Of a stretch of DNA of 64,000 bases, positions 48,569 to 57,897 are shown piece by piece; the first letter of the stretch is position 1; every line of letters starts with the position of its first letter. The DNA is from Verrucomicrobiota bacterium (GTDB lineage Bacteria; Verrucomicrobiota; Verrucomicrobiia; CAIQCK01): NCBI GenBank assembly GCA_016222825.1, contig JACRQF010000009.1:930001-994000 (forward strand), written 5' to 3'. A model generated the notes under the pieces. It was not told the origin of the DNA. It was given only the letters and a program-made list of their open reading frames with translations, and ran no database searches. A program made the translations under genes and the position numbers.

Positions 48569-50227
48569 TCACCGCGACAGGTAACGCAACACTTCCAGCG
48601 CCACCAGCGGGTTGCCGGCGCGCTCGTTGATGTGAACGCCGTCCCTGGTGAACAGACCGGGCTTGTCGGCGTGCGCGCGCGTCGGCTCGTAGAGGTCCAC
48701 GTAGTCCGCGCCAAGGTCGGCGGCAACTTTGCGGGCGATGGCGTTGAACTGCTCCAGCGCCTCCGGCTTGCCGAAGAAGTTGTGCGCCTTGCCGGCCTTC
48801 GCGGACTTCTCCGCCGTGGCCTTGGTGATTTCACAAACCGACGACGTGGCCGAGATGACGACGATCTTTGCGCCGAGCGTCTTTTGGATTGCAGAAACGA
48901 CCTCGCGATACTGGCGGTCGAAGTCCTCCGCTTTGACGAACGGTTCCTTGTATTCGCTCGTGGACGTCAGCTTGCTGTCGTTGTGTCCGAGAAGAATGAA
49001 CACGTGCGTCGGCTTCGGCTCCAGCTTCAACACGTCCTTCTCCAGCCGCGCCTGGACGCGCGTGATGGTGTCGCCGCCGACGCCGGCGTTGGTCACGCGC
49101 ACCGCCGCGCCGAAACGCGCCGCCAGCCAGCCGCGCAGTTGCGCCACGTAGTTGTGGTCGGGATAGAGCGCGGTGAGGCTGTCGCCGACGAAGACCAGGT
49201 GCGCCGGCGGCTTCAGTTTCACGCCCGCCACCGCGGCCGAGAACGCGGCGGCGTTCTTCAACGGCACGCGGGCGAGATAGATGCTGGCCGCGCCTTCGTG
49301 CGACGAGTAGTAGCTCACCAGCATCTCGTCGCCGGCCTCCACCGCCCCGGCGTAGGAACAATCGCCGCCGGACGGCAGCGCGCAGTAAGGCCGCAGTTCG
49401 CCGTCTTCGAACGTGTAGATCATCGTGCCGGTCTTCTTGCCCTCCATCGTCCGCGATAAGAGATACGTCACGCCGCGGAAGGTGCAGATGCCGTGGCCGG
49501 ACAGATGCACGCCTGCGGGCCGCTCGGTCCACTTCTGGTAGGGCGGCATCGCCTCCCGGATGCTGCCGGGCACGCTGTATTTCGTCCGCAGGAAAGCGTA
49601 GAGCTTCTCCTTCGGTCCGAAGTAGAACGTCGTCTCGCTCTCCCAGTTGCCTTTGCGGACCGTCGCGACCGTCTCCCACTTCAGACCGTCGCCGGACGTG
49701 ATGAGCCGCGACTCGCGCATCTTGCCAGCCTCCTTGCCCTCGGCCTTGCGATGGGCGTTGGCGTAGAATCGGCCGTTGTGTTCCAGCGGTTTCCAGAAAA
49801 TCCACTGCGGCTCCAGCACCGGTTCCGGCTTCGTCCACGTCTCGCCGTCGTCGGTGTGGATGACATAGCTCTGGAGCGCGCTGCCCTTCATGGAATTGAA
49901 GTGATAGAAGAGCCGCTTCGGCGTCGTGAGGAAGTCGCCGCCACGGTCGTCGGGCAGCACGTCCAATCGGAACGCCTCCTTCCACTCCTCGCCGTCGGGC
50001 GAGCGCAAGACCACGATGTCTGCGCCGTCGGAGTTGTGGGCCTTGCCGGCGCGATAAGCCAGCCAGAAACTGCCGCGCCAGTGCGCCAGCGACGTGAACG
50101 CGTTGTGTTTCCCATCCGCGACGAGCTTCCGCACGCAGCGCGGCTGCGCGGGCGGACTGTCCGCGAGCGTCAGCGCCACGACTGCCAACAGGACGATGGA
50201 GGCGAGGCATTTCATGTTCATCTTCAT
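48569..50227 (-). CDS. Secreted sialidase-like propeller fused to SGNH/GDSL hydrolase
   Basis: 552 residues with a signal peptide (CLASIVLLAVVALTLA). Residues ~30-335 form a sialidase-like beta-propeller (HNAFTSLAHWRGSFWLAYRAG, VLRSPDGEEW, IHTDDGETW, ITSGDGLKW Asp-box-like repeats). Residues ~345-552 form an SGNH hydrolase: LVFVGDSLTALYP with the nucleophile Ser, NAGVGGDT with Gly, LLGHNDS with Asn, and DGVHINERAG with Asp/His. The pairing suggests a carbohydrate esterase with a substrate-recognition propeller; whether the propeller has its own activity is unclear. The ATG at 50227 is used. Confidence 0.87.
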   Translation of the reverse strand: MKMNMKCLASIVLLAVVALTLADSPPAQPRCVRKLVADGKHNAFTSLAHWRGSFWLAYRAGKAHNSDGADIVVLRSPDGEEWKEAFRLDVLPDDRGGDFLTTPKRLFYHFNSMKGSALQSYVIHTDDGETWTKPEPVLEPQWIFWKPLEHNGRFYANAHRKAEGKEAGKMRESRLITSGDGLKWETVATVRKGNWESETTFYFGPKEKLYAFLRTKYSVPGSIREAMPPYQKWTERPAGVHLSGHGICTFRGVTYLLSRTMEGKKTGTMIYTFEDGELRPYCALPSGGDCSYAGAVEAGDEMLVSYYSSHEGAASIYLARVPLKNAAAFSAAVAGVKLKPPAHLVFVGDSLTALYPDHNYVAQLRGWLAARFGAAVRVTNAGVGGDTITRVQARLEKDVLKLEPKPTHVFILLGHNDSKLTSTSEYKEPFVKAEDFDRQYREVVSAIQKTLGAKIVVISATSSVCEITKATAEKSAKAGKAHNFFGKPEALEQFNAIARKVAADLGADYVDLYEPTRAHADKPGLFTRDGVHINERAGNPLVALEVLRYLSR

Positions 50228-50249
50228 GGCCGGATCAAACCTCGCCAGC

Positions 50250-50277
50250 ATCGTAGCTGCGACCTCTGCGAACACAA
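50250..50277 (-). promoter_or_regulatory. Dispersed promoter-like element H (copy 2) upstream of the sialidase/SGNH gene
   Basis: Minus strand TTGTGT-N16-TACGAT, 23 bases before the ATG at 50227. Flanking bases CGCTTGTGTTCGC...GCAGCTACGATGC match copy 1 closely. Confidence 0.5.
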
Positions 50278-50341
50278 GCGCGGAATCCGCCGCGTCCATT
50301 TTCCGCTACCAATCGGGATGCCACTCTGGTAACGGTGCGGC

Positions 50342-51619
50342 ATGAGCAAAAGCTTCTGCTGGCTTCCCGCCGTCGCGAGTCTGGTTCTTTTGGCGGGGCA
50401 TTGCGCTGCCGCTCCGGCGCTGGACGATCTGCCGCCCATTCGCGTCGCCGCGGCGGATTGGCCGTGGTGGCGCGGGCCGAAGCTGGACAACATCGCCCCT
50501 GCGCCGCAGACGCCGCCGACGCGCTGGAGCGCGACAGAGAACGTGCTCTGGAAGAGCGACGTGCCTGGGCGTGGCCACGGCTCGCCGGCGATTTGGGGCG
50601 AGCGCATTTTCCTGCCGACGGCCGACGAAACGGCGGAGACGCAGTTCGTCCTTTGTTTCGATCGCCGCAGCGGCAGGAAACTCTGGCAGACGGAACTCCA
50701 TCGCGGCGGGTTTCCAAAGAAGCACTCGAAAAACTCCTTCGCGTCGCCGACGCCCGCGTGCGACGGCGAGCGGGTGTTTCTGCCGTTCGTCGCCGAGAAC
50801 GGCTTCTGGCTGGCGTCACTCGACATGGATGGCAAGGTCGTTTGGAAAAATCGACTCGGCGATTTCCACTCGATGCACGGCTACGGCGCGTCGCCGGTGT
50901 TTTACAAGTCGTCGGTGATCGTCGTCGCCGACCACGTCAAAGGCAGCTTCATCGCGGCCCTCCATCGGCGCACGGGCGAGGTCGTCTGGCGGGCCAGCCG
51001 CGACGATTACCGGCTGGGGACCTACGCCAGCCCGTCTGTCGGGCGGGTCGCTGGCCGCGAGCAGTTGTTCATTCAGGGGCCGTTCAAAGTCTTCAGCTAC
51101 GATCCCGCCAGCGGCAAACTGCTTTGGACCTGCGACGGCCCGAGCGAGTCCACTTGCTCGAACATCAGCTTCGACGACGAGAGGGTCTATGCCTGCGCTG
51201 GTTTCCCGAAGCGGAACTTCCTCTGCATCCGCGCCGATGGCAGCGGCGACGTGACGAAGACGCACGTGGTGTGGCGGCGGGACGGCAACTGCGCCTATGT
51301 GCCGTCGCTGTTGCTCACGGACGGCCTACTTTACATGGCCGTGGATGAAGGCAAGCTGGTTTGTTTCGAGGCGAAGACCGGCAAGGTCGTCTGGGAGGAT
51401 AAGGTGCGCGGCAAATTCAGCGCCTCGCCGGTGCTGGCCGGCGGCCACATCTATCTGGCCAGCGAAGCGGGCGTGACGTTCGTGTTCAAAGCCGGCCGGC
51501 AGTTTGAACTGGCCGCCGAAAACGACCTGGCCGACGGCGGTTTCGCCACGCCGGTTGTTCTCGGCGGTCGTATTTATCTGCGGACGCTGCACCACCTTTA
51601 TTGCATCGGCAAACCCTGA
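50342..51619 (+). CDS. Secreted PQQ-like beta-propeller protein
   Basis: 425 residues, signal peptide (FCWLPAVASLVLLAGHCAAA). The protein is an eight-bladed quinoprotein-like propeller with repeated AxDxxTGxxxW words (FDRRSGRKLWQ, LHRRTGEVVWRA, YDPASGKLLWTC, FEAKTGKVVWED) and the opening DWPWWRGPKLDN common in Planctomycetes and Verrucomicrobiota. The catalytic residues of true PQQ dehydrogenases are not apparent, so a binding or scaffolding role is more likely. It is divergent from the sialidase/SGNH gene. Confidence 0.87.
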   Translation: MSKSFCWLPAVASLVLLAGHCAAAPALDDLPPIRVAAADWPWWRGPKLDNIAPAPQTPPTRWSATENVLWKSDVPGRGHGSPAIWGERIFLPTADETAETQFVLCFDRRSGRKLWQTELHRGGFPKKHSKNSFASPTPACDGERVFLPFVAENGFWLASLDMDGKVVWKNRLGDFHSMHGYGASPVFYKSSVIVVADHVKGSFIAALHRRTGEVVWRASRDDYRLGTYASPSVGRVAGREQLFIQGPFKVFSYDPASGKLLWTCDGPSESTCSNISFDDERVYACAGFPKRNFLCIRADGSGDVTKTHVVWRRDGNCAYVPSLLLTDGLLYMAVDEGKLVCFEAKTGKVVWEDKVRGKFSASPVLAGGHIYLASEAGVTFVFKAGRQFELAAENDLADGGFATPVVLGGRIYLRTLHHLYCIGKP

Positions 51620-51644
51620 GCGTTGCCGACTGGCCGCGCCATGT

Positions 51645-52895
51645 TCACCGCGTCGCCGGAACCCGTCGCAACAACACCAGCGCGCCGGCCATCAGTCCCA
51701 GCAGCACGAGCAGGCCGACGCGATACCTGGCCGCGCCCAAATCCTGCGCCAGCCAGACCGCCACCGCCCACAGCAACGGCCCGACCATCGCCGAGACCCT
51801 GCCCGCAAGCCCGAACACGGTGAACACCTGCGCCCGCTCGTTCGGCGGGCACAGTTCCAGCAGGTAGCTGCGGCCGACGGTCCAGACGCCCGCGTAGCCC
51901 GCGCCCATCAGACAGCCCGCAACCCAAAACAGCCACATCCACGGCGTTGCCGCCGCAAGGATGAGCGCCAGCAGCCACGTGACGAAGACGGCCTGAATCG
52001 CGCGGGCGTTGCCGAACCGCGCGGCGAGCCAGCCCCACGCGACGCCCGCGACGATGGCCGCCAGCGCGGAGACAAGGATGATCAGCGACACGTTGTCGAG
52101 CTTCAGGGGGCCGAACTGCCGCACGGTCTCCGTCAGCCCGACCACGTCGCGCGCATAGACCGCCATCGTGAACGTCATCGTGCTTTGCGCGTCCAGCGCC
52201 AGGAAGTAGGCAAGCAGGAACAACCGCAGTCGCCGGTCGCGCCAGACATCCACAGCGGTGCGGCGCAGGCTCGCGAGCGTTTCGCGCAGGGCGGTCCCGA
52301 CAGCCACCGCGCGCTCCGGCGGCCGTTCGCGGGCAAAAATCATCAGCGGGCATGTCAGCGCCAGCAGCACCACCGCCGTCGGCAGAAACACCGGCCCGTA
52401 GTGGCTCGGTTCGACGAATGCCGCGCCGAGCAACAGTCCCAGCGGTGTTCCAAAGTAACCGAGGCCGATGCCGAGGCCGCTGACCTTCTCGCGCTGGCCT
52501 TCGTCGGCAACGTCGGCGAGCATGACGTTGTAGAACACCGCCGCGCTGGCCGCGCCGAAGTTGGCGACCGCCAGCCACGCCAGCGCCGTCGCGAGGGAGC
52601 CGGCCTGCGGCATCCACGCCAGCGCCGCGCCCGCCAGCAGCGTGAAGCCGCCGACAAACACCCGCCGTTTGCCAAGGGCGTCGCTGACGGGGCTGAACAG
52701 CAGTTGCGCGACCGCCGCGAGAACCACCGACGCGGTCATGGCGGCCATGAAATACGCCTCCGCCGGCGCGCCCTCGCCCGCGCGCTCCTTGACCCAGAAC
52801 AATCCGTATCGGCTGGCGACGATGATCATGTAGATCGTGCCGCCCAAGTCGTAGAGGATCCAAGCAATCGTAGCCGGTGTCAGGAGGCGAAGCAT
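51645..52895 (-). CDS. MFS transporter, UMF1/Atg22-like
   Basis: 416 residues from the ATG at 52895. Twelve hydrophobic segments are visible. The N-terminus AWILYDLGGTIYMIIVASRYGLFW and FSPVSDALGKRRV (MFS loop 2-3 motif) resemble the UMF1/Atg22 branch of the major facilitator superfamily. A long central loop separates the two halves (ARERPPERAVAVG). The substrate is unknown; amino acid or sugar efflux is known for relatives. It is convergent with the PQQ gene, 25 bases apart. Confidence 0.86.
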   Translation of the reverse strand: MLRLLTPATIAWILYDLGGTIYMIIVASRYGLFWVKERAGEGAPAEAYFMAAMTASVVLAAVAQLLFSPVSDALGKRRVFVGGFTLLAGAALAWMPQAGSLATALAWLAVANFGAASAAVFYNVMLADVADEGQREKVSGLGIGLGYFGTPLGLLLGAAFVEPSHYGPVFLPTAVVLLALTCPLMIFARERPPERAVAVGTALRETLASLRRTAVDVWRDRRLRLFLLAYFLALDAQSTMTFTMAVYARDVVGLTETVRQFGPLKLDNVSLIILVSALAAIVAGVAWGWLAARFGNARAIQAVFVTWLLALILAAATPWMWLFWVAGCLMGAGYAGVWTVGRSYLLELCPPNERAQVFTVFGLAGRVSAMVGPLLWAVAVWLAQDLGAARYRVGLLVLLGLMAGALVLLRRVPATR

Positions 52896-52991
52896 GGGAG
52901 CCGGGAGAGTTGAGATCGCTCGCTGTGGACGGTCGAAGTGTCTGAATAGTCGAAGCGGTGGGTCATCGTGATCATCAGCGATCTCGGCGAC

Positions 52992-53019
52992 AATGTAGGC
53001 GCGAGCGCCACGAACACAA
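52992..53019 (-). promoter_or_regulatory. Dispersed promoter-like element H (copy 3) upstream of the MFS gene
   Basis: Minus strand TTGTGT-N16-TACATT, about 97 bases before the MFS start codon. The rest of the 278-base gap shows no gene. Confidence 0.45.
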
Positions 53020-53173
53020 GCTGCAATCCCGTCCTGACACGGTTTCAATCCACAACCCGCGAACACCCGCGCTCTCCAGCGAGCTGGAGGTCGTTGGAAC
53101 TGCGAATCGAGTTTCCCAGAAATGCGCCGACGCTCACCCGGCTAGCGGGCGCCAGGCGCGTTGTCTTCGCAGG

Positions 53174-54844
53174 CTAGTCGCGCACGCGCCGCGTGGACAA
53201 GCCGCGCTCGGTGCGCGAGAAGGTGTGGCAGAGCGAGCAATCAATCTGTTTGTCCTTCACGTGCTTGTTGTGGGTCTTCAGGAAACCCTCGGAACGTTTG
53301 CTGCTGTGGCACTGGCTGCAAACCTGCTTGGTGGAGCCTTTCAACTGATAGCCCAGATCGCGTTGCAGGTTCATGCGCGCCGGTCCCCCGGTGAGGCCGG
53401 AGGCTTGGTGGCAGGCGCCGCATTTAAGGGCGTTGGCGGCGTTCTCCACGCCGTGATTGATGGTCTGGTATTCATGCACCTTCACGACGGTGTAGGCGCC
53501 GTCCAAACCGGACTGGCGCTGGCCTTCCGCAACGGCTTTCGCAAAATCGCCGGAGGTGAAATAAGTAAACGTCGAGTGCGGAATCATCTGACCGGTAGCG
53601 ACGTGCCGCGCTGAGTTGGAGCGATGTAATTTCATCGGGTAGATCTTCGAGTTGGCCGTCTTGGCGCTGCCGTTGGGCAAGGCCAAGGCGTAATCGCCCA
53701 GCGCAACTTGAAGCAGCGGCTGTCCCAGGACGTGCGCGTAACTGGTTCCATCGAACCACTTGTAGATTGGTGTGACGTTGGAGGCGCGCACCTCGGAAGG
53801 CACCCACCCGCCTTGTCCGCGACAGGCGGTTGGTGAGAAGTGCGGCACGATCCAGTTGCGTTCCATTTCGGTGCTCGTGTCCTTGGCGAACTTCGGGATG
53901 TGGCAGGTCTGGCACGCCACGCGGGTGGCGTGGAGGTCGCGCGAGGAACTGTTGCGGGCGTTGTAATCGCCGTGCGGGCGCTCGCCGTGGCAACGGGCAC
54001 AGGTCAGACGGTCGGGGCTGTCGTTGGGACGCAGGTCCACGCCGCGGCCCATGACACGATGCTGGCCGGCGCTGTGGCAATCGGCGCAGGCGAGGTCCAT
54101 GCCTTGCGGACTCATGTGGATGTCGGATGTCACGGGCGGATTGGCCGTCACGGTGGAGATGTCGCCGCGTTTGCCGCCGTCGCTGCCGCCGGCGCCAGCG
54201 TGACAACGCAAGCAGGAAGCGCGCGTGGGCCGATGGACGCTGCGCGCAACGTCGAGAATGGACGTGGTCATCTTGGCCACATCGGGCACGAACTGGAAAC
54301 CGGTCGCGTCCTCCACGACGGTTTGAATGGTATGCGTGCTGCCGGCGGGACCGGGCATGGTGACAGTCTGGTAGGGCGGCGCGGGCACGCGCTTGTAGGC
54401 GTCCTGGTGGCACAGCAGGCAGTCAATGTTGAGCAACTGCTCCGCGCTGATTTGAGTCGAGGGAATGCGCCCGTTGCCGACGTGGCATGTGGCGCAGGTG
54501 GCGCGCGAGGAGGTCGTCGGCGTGCCACAGTAAGAGTTCATGACCCGGCCGCCGTTGGCTCCTTTGCCGGCGGGGCCGCTGAGGTTGGTGATGTTGGGTG
54601 TGGCGCCCATTTCCTGATAGTGGACCGAGCCGAACATCTCCCGCGCCTGTTGCTCGTGGCAGGCAATGCAAGTCGCCGGGCCGTCATACACCGTGATGCC
54701 GGCGTGGGCTTGTTGAGCCGCCGGTGAAACGGTTGCGACCTGGGCGGACGGGGAGGGAACCCAGCCTGTCAAACCCGCCAACAGCGCAGCGACCCAACGG
54801 GCCGGCTTGGACCAATGATTCTGCGGCATGAGTTGGTTGATCAT
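53174..54844 (-). CDS. Exported decahaem c-type cytochrome
   Basis: 556 residues from the ATG at 54844; a signal-like helix (PARWVAALLAGLTGWVPSPSAQ) follows 10-15 polar residues. Ten CXXCH sites: CIACH, CATCH, CLLCH, CLRCH, CADCH, CARCH, CQTCH, CGACH, CSQCH, CSLCH. The arrangement (CIACH early, paired sites later, HxxxxH ligands between) resembles large multihaem cytochromes of unknown class; it is not a recognisable OmcA/MtrC or nitrite reductase. It is divergent from the copper operon, 776 bases away, and could feed or accept electrons for the same chain. Confidence 0.88.
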   Translation of the reverse strand: MINQLMPQNHWSKPARWVAALLAGLTGWVPSPSAQVATVSPAAQQAHAGITVYDGPATCIACHEQQAREMFGSVHYQEMGATPNITNLSGPAGKGANGGRVMNSYCGTPTTSSRATCATCHVGNGRIPSTQISAEQLLNIDCLLCHQDAYKRVPAPPYQTVTMPGPAGSTHTIQTVVEDATGFQFVPDVAKMTTSILDVARSVHRPTRASCLRCHAGAGGSDGGKRGDISTVTANPPVTSDIHMSPQGMDLACADCHSAGQHRVMGRGVDLRPNDSPDRLTCARCHGERPHGDYNARNSSSRDLHATRVACQTCHIPKFAKDTSTEMERNWIVPHFSPTACRGQGGWVPSEVRASNVTPIYKWFDGTSYAHVLGQPLLQVALGDYALALPNGSAKTANSKIYPMKLHRSNSARHVATGQMIPHSTFTYFTSGDFAKAVAEGQRQSGLDGAYTVVKVHEYQTINHGVENAANALKCGACHQASGLTGGPARMNLQRDLGYQLKGSTKQVCSQCHSSKRSEGFLKTHNKHVKDKQIDCSLCHTFSRTERGLSTRRVRD

Positions 54845-55620
54845 AAAATTGTAGTTTTGAGAACCTTGCTTCCAGTCAGGCCCATCAATCGTCCGGGCTG
54901 GCGCAGTAGGATGCACGCTTCGTGCCAGCAGTCTTTCGCGCCCCCATCTCGTTCCAATCTGCCCATCGTTCTCACGCAAAAGCGCAGGAAAAACCCGGAA
55001 ATGAGAAGCAGTATCTGAAATTGCCGCGCGCACGAGTGGACTGGATTCAGCGCGCCATCAAACAACGCGGCTGCAACGGCTGCGCAAAATCACGACATGC
55101 TTTCGCGAAATCGCTCACGTCGCTTGCGGGAGAATCGAAGACAACGTATGCAAATCGTTTCGGGTCAGGACACGCCAAGACTTCTTCCTGCTTCACATTG
55201 CGTCCCGCGCGGCGCGTCGTTTGACACGACGAACGCGCGCCACTAGCTTACGCCAGCCCCAGAGGCCGCACCGAGTTGCGAAGGAAAAACTTCGGAGGTT
55301 GCAGGACGATGAGAGCATGCGAGCAAAGACTCGCAAGTGCATTGCGGGCGAGGACGCAGGAAGCGCCAACCGCAACAGGGCATTGTGTGTGGAACAGTTC
55401 ACCAGTGACCGGCACCGTCCCTCGCTTTGACCTCCGCGACTTCCCGAAGAATCCAAACCGGATGAACATCGGGGAGGTTTCGCGAATCACAACACCTGCA
55501 CGCCTCTGCGGACAACAGTCTCCCGCCGAAACACGGGAGGACCGCGGACAGAAGCCGAAGGCACGGGGTCTTCGGACGACCTGCCTGCGACATGAACGAG
55601 TATCTAAGGAGAATGGAAGT
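54845..55620. other. Long intergenic region with a possible promoter for the copper operon
   Basis: No gene is supported in these 776 bases; the open frames are short and not protein-like. TTGACA (55221-55226), a 17-bp spacer and TAGCTT (55244-55249) form a promoter-like pair facing the multicopper oxidase operon, which would leave a leader of about 370 bases. The -35 box sits in a small palindrome (GTCGT-TTGAC-ACGAC). Confidence 0.35.
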
Positions 55621-56079
55621 ATGAAGATCCGATATCAATCAATGAGCCTGCTAGGCTGCCTCATGGCGTGCCTGACGGTGCTGGCACTCACGCCTGCCCC
55701 AGTGCAGGCGGCGCACAACCTGGTGACCATCTCCGTGTCGGAAGTGACCGACATGGCCATCTACGGCAACGTGCGGATCAAGAACACGACCGAGGCGGCG
55801 CAGTATGGAAAGCTGATGCTGATCGTGTTTGAGGCGGAGCCTGAGAAGGAAGTGAAGGAAGTGCTTCGGATGGACCTGGGCGCAGTGACCCTGGCGGCCA
55901 TGCTCGGCGACGAAGTCAGCGTGCCGTTCGTGGTGGATCTCATGTTGCTGGGCGACTTGGACAAGCCCCTGAAGCTGGTTGCCGATTTCAAGTCGGCCAT
56001 CGGCGAGCGGGCAATCCCTCACAGCCATTGCAGCACGATCAAGGTGATGCTTACACCTGAGCCTCATGTGATGGAGTAG
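55621..56079 (+). CDS. Hypothetical secreted protein at the head of the copper operon
   Basis: 152 residues with signal peptide (MSLLGCLMACLTVLALTPAPVQA) and a strong ribosome site (AAGGAG, nine bases before ATG). Mature part of about 125 residues: beta strands (HNLVTISVSEVTDMAIYGNVRI) and acidic helices (FEAEPEKEVKEVLRMDLG), ending in PHSHCSTIKVMLTPEPHVME with a His-Cys pair that could bind metal. The family is not recognised. It lies 81 bases before the first multicopper oxidase and is probably cotranscribed with it. Confidence 0.7.
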   Translation: MKIRYQSMSLLGCLMACLTVLALTPAPVQAAHNLVTISVSEVTDMAIYGNVRIKNTTEAAQYGKLMLIVFEAEPEKEVKEVLRMDLGAVTLAAMLGDEVSVPFVVDLMLLGDLDKPLKLVADFKSAIGERAIPHSHCSTIKVMLTPEPHVME

Positions 56080-56160
56080 GCGTTGCCGTTCGCATTACGA
56101 GTCAGCCGGGCCTCCAAAGGGGAAGTTCCGGCTGGCTTAGGCGAAGAGGGAGGAACGCCA

Positions 56161-57876
56161 GTGAAAGGGAGATCTTATTCTGCCGTATGGAACGCGGCGC
56201 GGAATCGTCGCGAGATTGTCGCCGCGCGTCTGTCGCGGCGTGACATGTTCAAACTGGGCTTGCTTACGGCTGCGGGCTATCTGGTTCCCAAGAACGGCCT
56301 CAGCCAAGTGGCTTCGGGCGGCCTGCCCGTCAGTCCGCCCACCACGCCGTTTGTCGAGATGATGCCGGTGCCGCCGATCAAGGAGACGCTGGACGGCTTG
56401 GATCCGCCGCCGAAAGTGATGCCGCAGGCTGGCGAGGGCCGCACACGGCCGCATCAGGCACTGGAGATGTTTCCGCCGGTGCGGTTCGCGGAAGTCCACC
56501 AGCGGGAGGCGCTGCACAGCTTCCACCCGGAGTTGCCGATGCAGACGATCTGGGGGTTTGACGGCATGTTCCCCGGCCCGACCCATGTCTGCCGTTACGG
56601 CGAGCCATATCTGGTGCGCAATCACAACGACCTGCCGGAGGACAACGGCGGCTTTGGCCTGCCGTCGGTGAGCACGCACCTGCACAACAGCCACACGCCC
56701 TCGGAGAGCGACGGCTTTCCCTGCGACTTCTTCGAGCACGGCCAATTCTACGACCAGCATTATCCGAACGTGCTGGCCGGTTTCTCAAAGCAGTTCCCGC
56801 CCAACGGCGACCCGCGCGAGGCGATGAGCACGCTCTGGTATCACGATCACCGCGTGGATTTCACAGCACAGAATGTTTATAAGGGGCTGGCGGGTTTCTG
56901 CCTGCTGTTCAACGAGCACGACACGGGCGACGAAAGCACCGGCTTCCGGCTGCCGAGCGGCGAATACGACGTGCCGATGCTGTTTGCCGACAAGGTATTC
57001 GATCCGGAAGGGCTGGCCTTCTTCGACTTGTTCAACCTCGACGGCATCATTGGCGACAAACTGACCGTCAACGGCAAGATTCAGCCGTTCTTTCCGGTCC
57101 ATCCGCGCAAATACCGCCTGCGCCTGCTCAACACCGGCCCGTCGCGGTTCATGCAGTTGGCCCTGAGCGACACGCGGCGTCCGCAGCAAATCCTCCCGCT
57201 TATGCAGATCAGCAACGATGGCAATCTGCTGCCGCGTCCGGTGGAGGTTGAAAGCATCCATCTCAGCGTGGCCGAGCGGGTGGACGTGATCGTGGACTTC
57301 TCGGAGTCCGCCGGACGGTCCTTCGTGTTGCTCAATCGCATGGAGCAGATTAACGGACGCGCTCCCACCAGCCGAATCATGCCAGTCGGCGCGAGTGACG
57401 CCGTCATGCGCTTCGACGTGGTGCTGCCGCCGGTGGCAGATTCGCCGCCGTTGCCGGAGCACTTCTACGACCTCCCGCCGACCAATGCGAACAGCCCGGA
57501 AGTGGTCGCGCGCCGGCTTTTCCGGCTGGACCGCCTTCAGGGCCAGTGGACCGTCAACGGCCGAATCTTCGACTGCGAGACGGCTCTGGTCACCCCGCGC
57601 GAGGGCACAGCGGAGATTTGGACCATCCAAAACACCTCCAACGCGTGGCAGCACCCGGTGCATATCCACTTCGAGGAACACCAAATCCTGACCCGCAACG
57701 GCCAGCGGCCGTCGGTGGTGGAGCGTGCCCGCAAGGATGTCACGCGGCTCGGATTCGGCGAAACCATCGAGTTGTTCATCCGGTTCCGGGATTTCCTGGG
57801 CCGCTATCCGGCGCATTGTCACAACGTGGTCCACGAAGACCACGCCATGATGATGCGGTTCGACATCGTTCCATAG
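56161..57876 (+). CDS. Tat-exported multicopper oxidase (copy 1)
   Basis: 571 residues from a GTG at 56161, preceded by GGGAGG. Tat signal with LSRRDMFKLGLLTAAGYL. All four copper-binding motifs are present: HLH (about 174), HDH (about 228), HPVHIH (about 499) and HCHNVVHEDHAMM (about 554), giving a complete T1/T2/T3 set with Met as the axial T1 ligand. It resembles CotA/bilirubin-oxidase-type enzymes of three cupredoxin domains. It oxidises a reduced substrate and reduces O2 to water; candidates are phenols, Cu(I), Fe(II) or Mn(II). It is paralogous to the second oxidase downstream. Confidence 0.92.
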   Translation: MKGRSYSAVWNAARNRREIVAARLSRRDMFKLGLLTAAGYLVPKNGLSQVASGGLPVSPPTTPFVEMMPVPPIKETLDGLDPPPKVMPQAGEGRTRPHQALEMFPPVRFAEVHQREALHSFHPELPMQTIWGFDGMFPGPTHVCRYGEPYLVRNHNDLPEDNGGFGLPSVSTHLHNSHTPSESDGFPCDFFEHGQFYDQHYPNVLAGFSKQFPPNGDPREAMSTLWYHDHRVDFTAQNVYKGLAGFCLLFNEHDTGDESTGFRLPSGEYDVPMLFADKVFDPEGLAFFDLFNLDGIIGDKLTVNGKIQPFFPVHPRKYRLRLLNTGPSRFMQLALSDTRRPQQILPLMQISNDGNLLPRPVEVESIHLSVAERVDVIVDFSESAGRSFVLLNRMEQINGRAPTSRIMPVGASDAVMRFDVVLPPVADSPPLPEHFYDLPPTNANSPEVVARRLFRLDRLQGQWTVNGRIFDCETALVTPREGTAEIWTIQNTSNAWQHPVHIHFEEHQILTRNGQRPSVVERARKDVTRLGFGETIELFIRFRDFLGRYPAHCHNVVHEDHAMMMRFDIVP

Positions 57877-57897
57877 TGAAGTCCCGAAGGGATCTTT

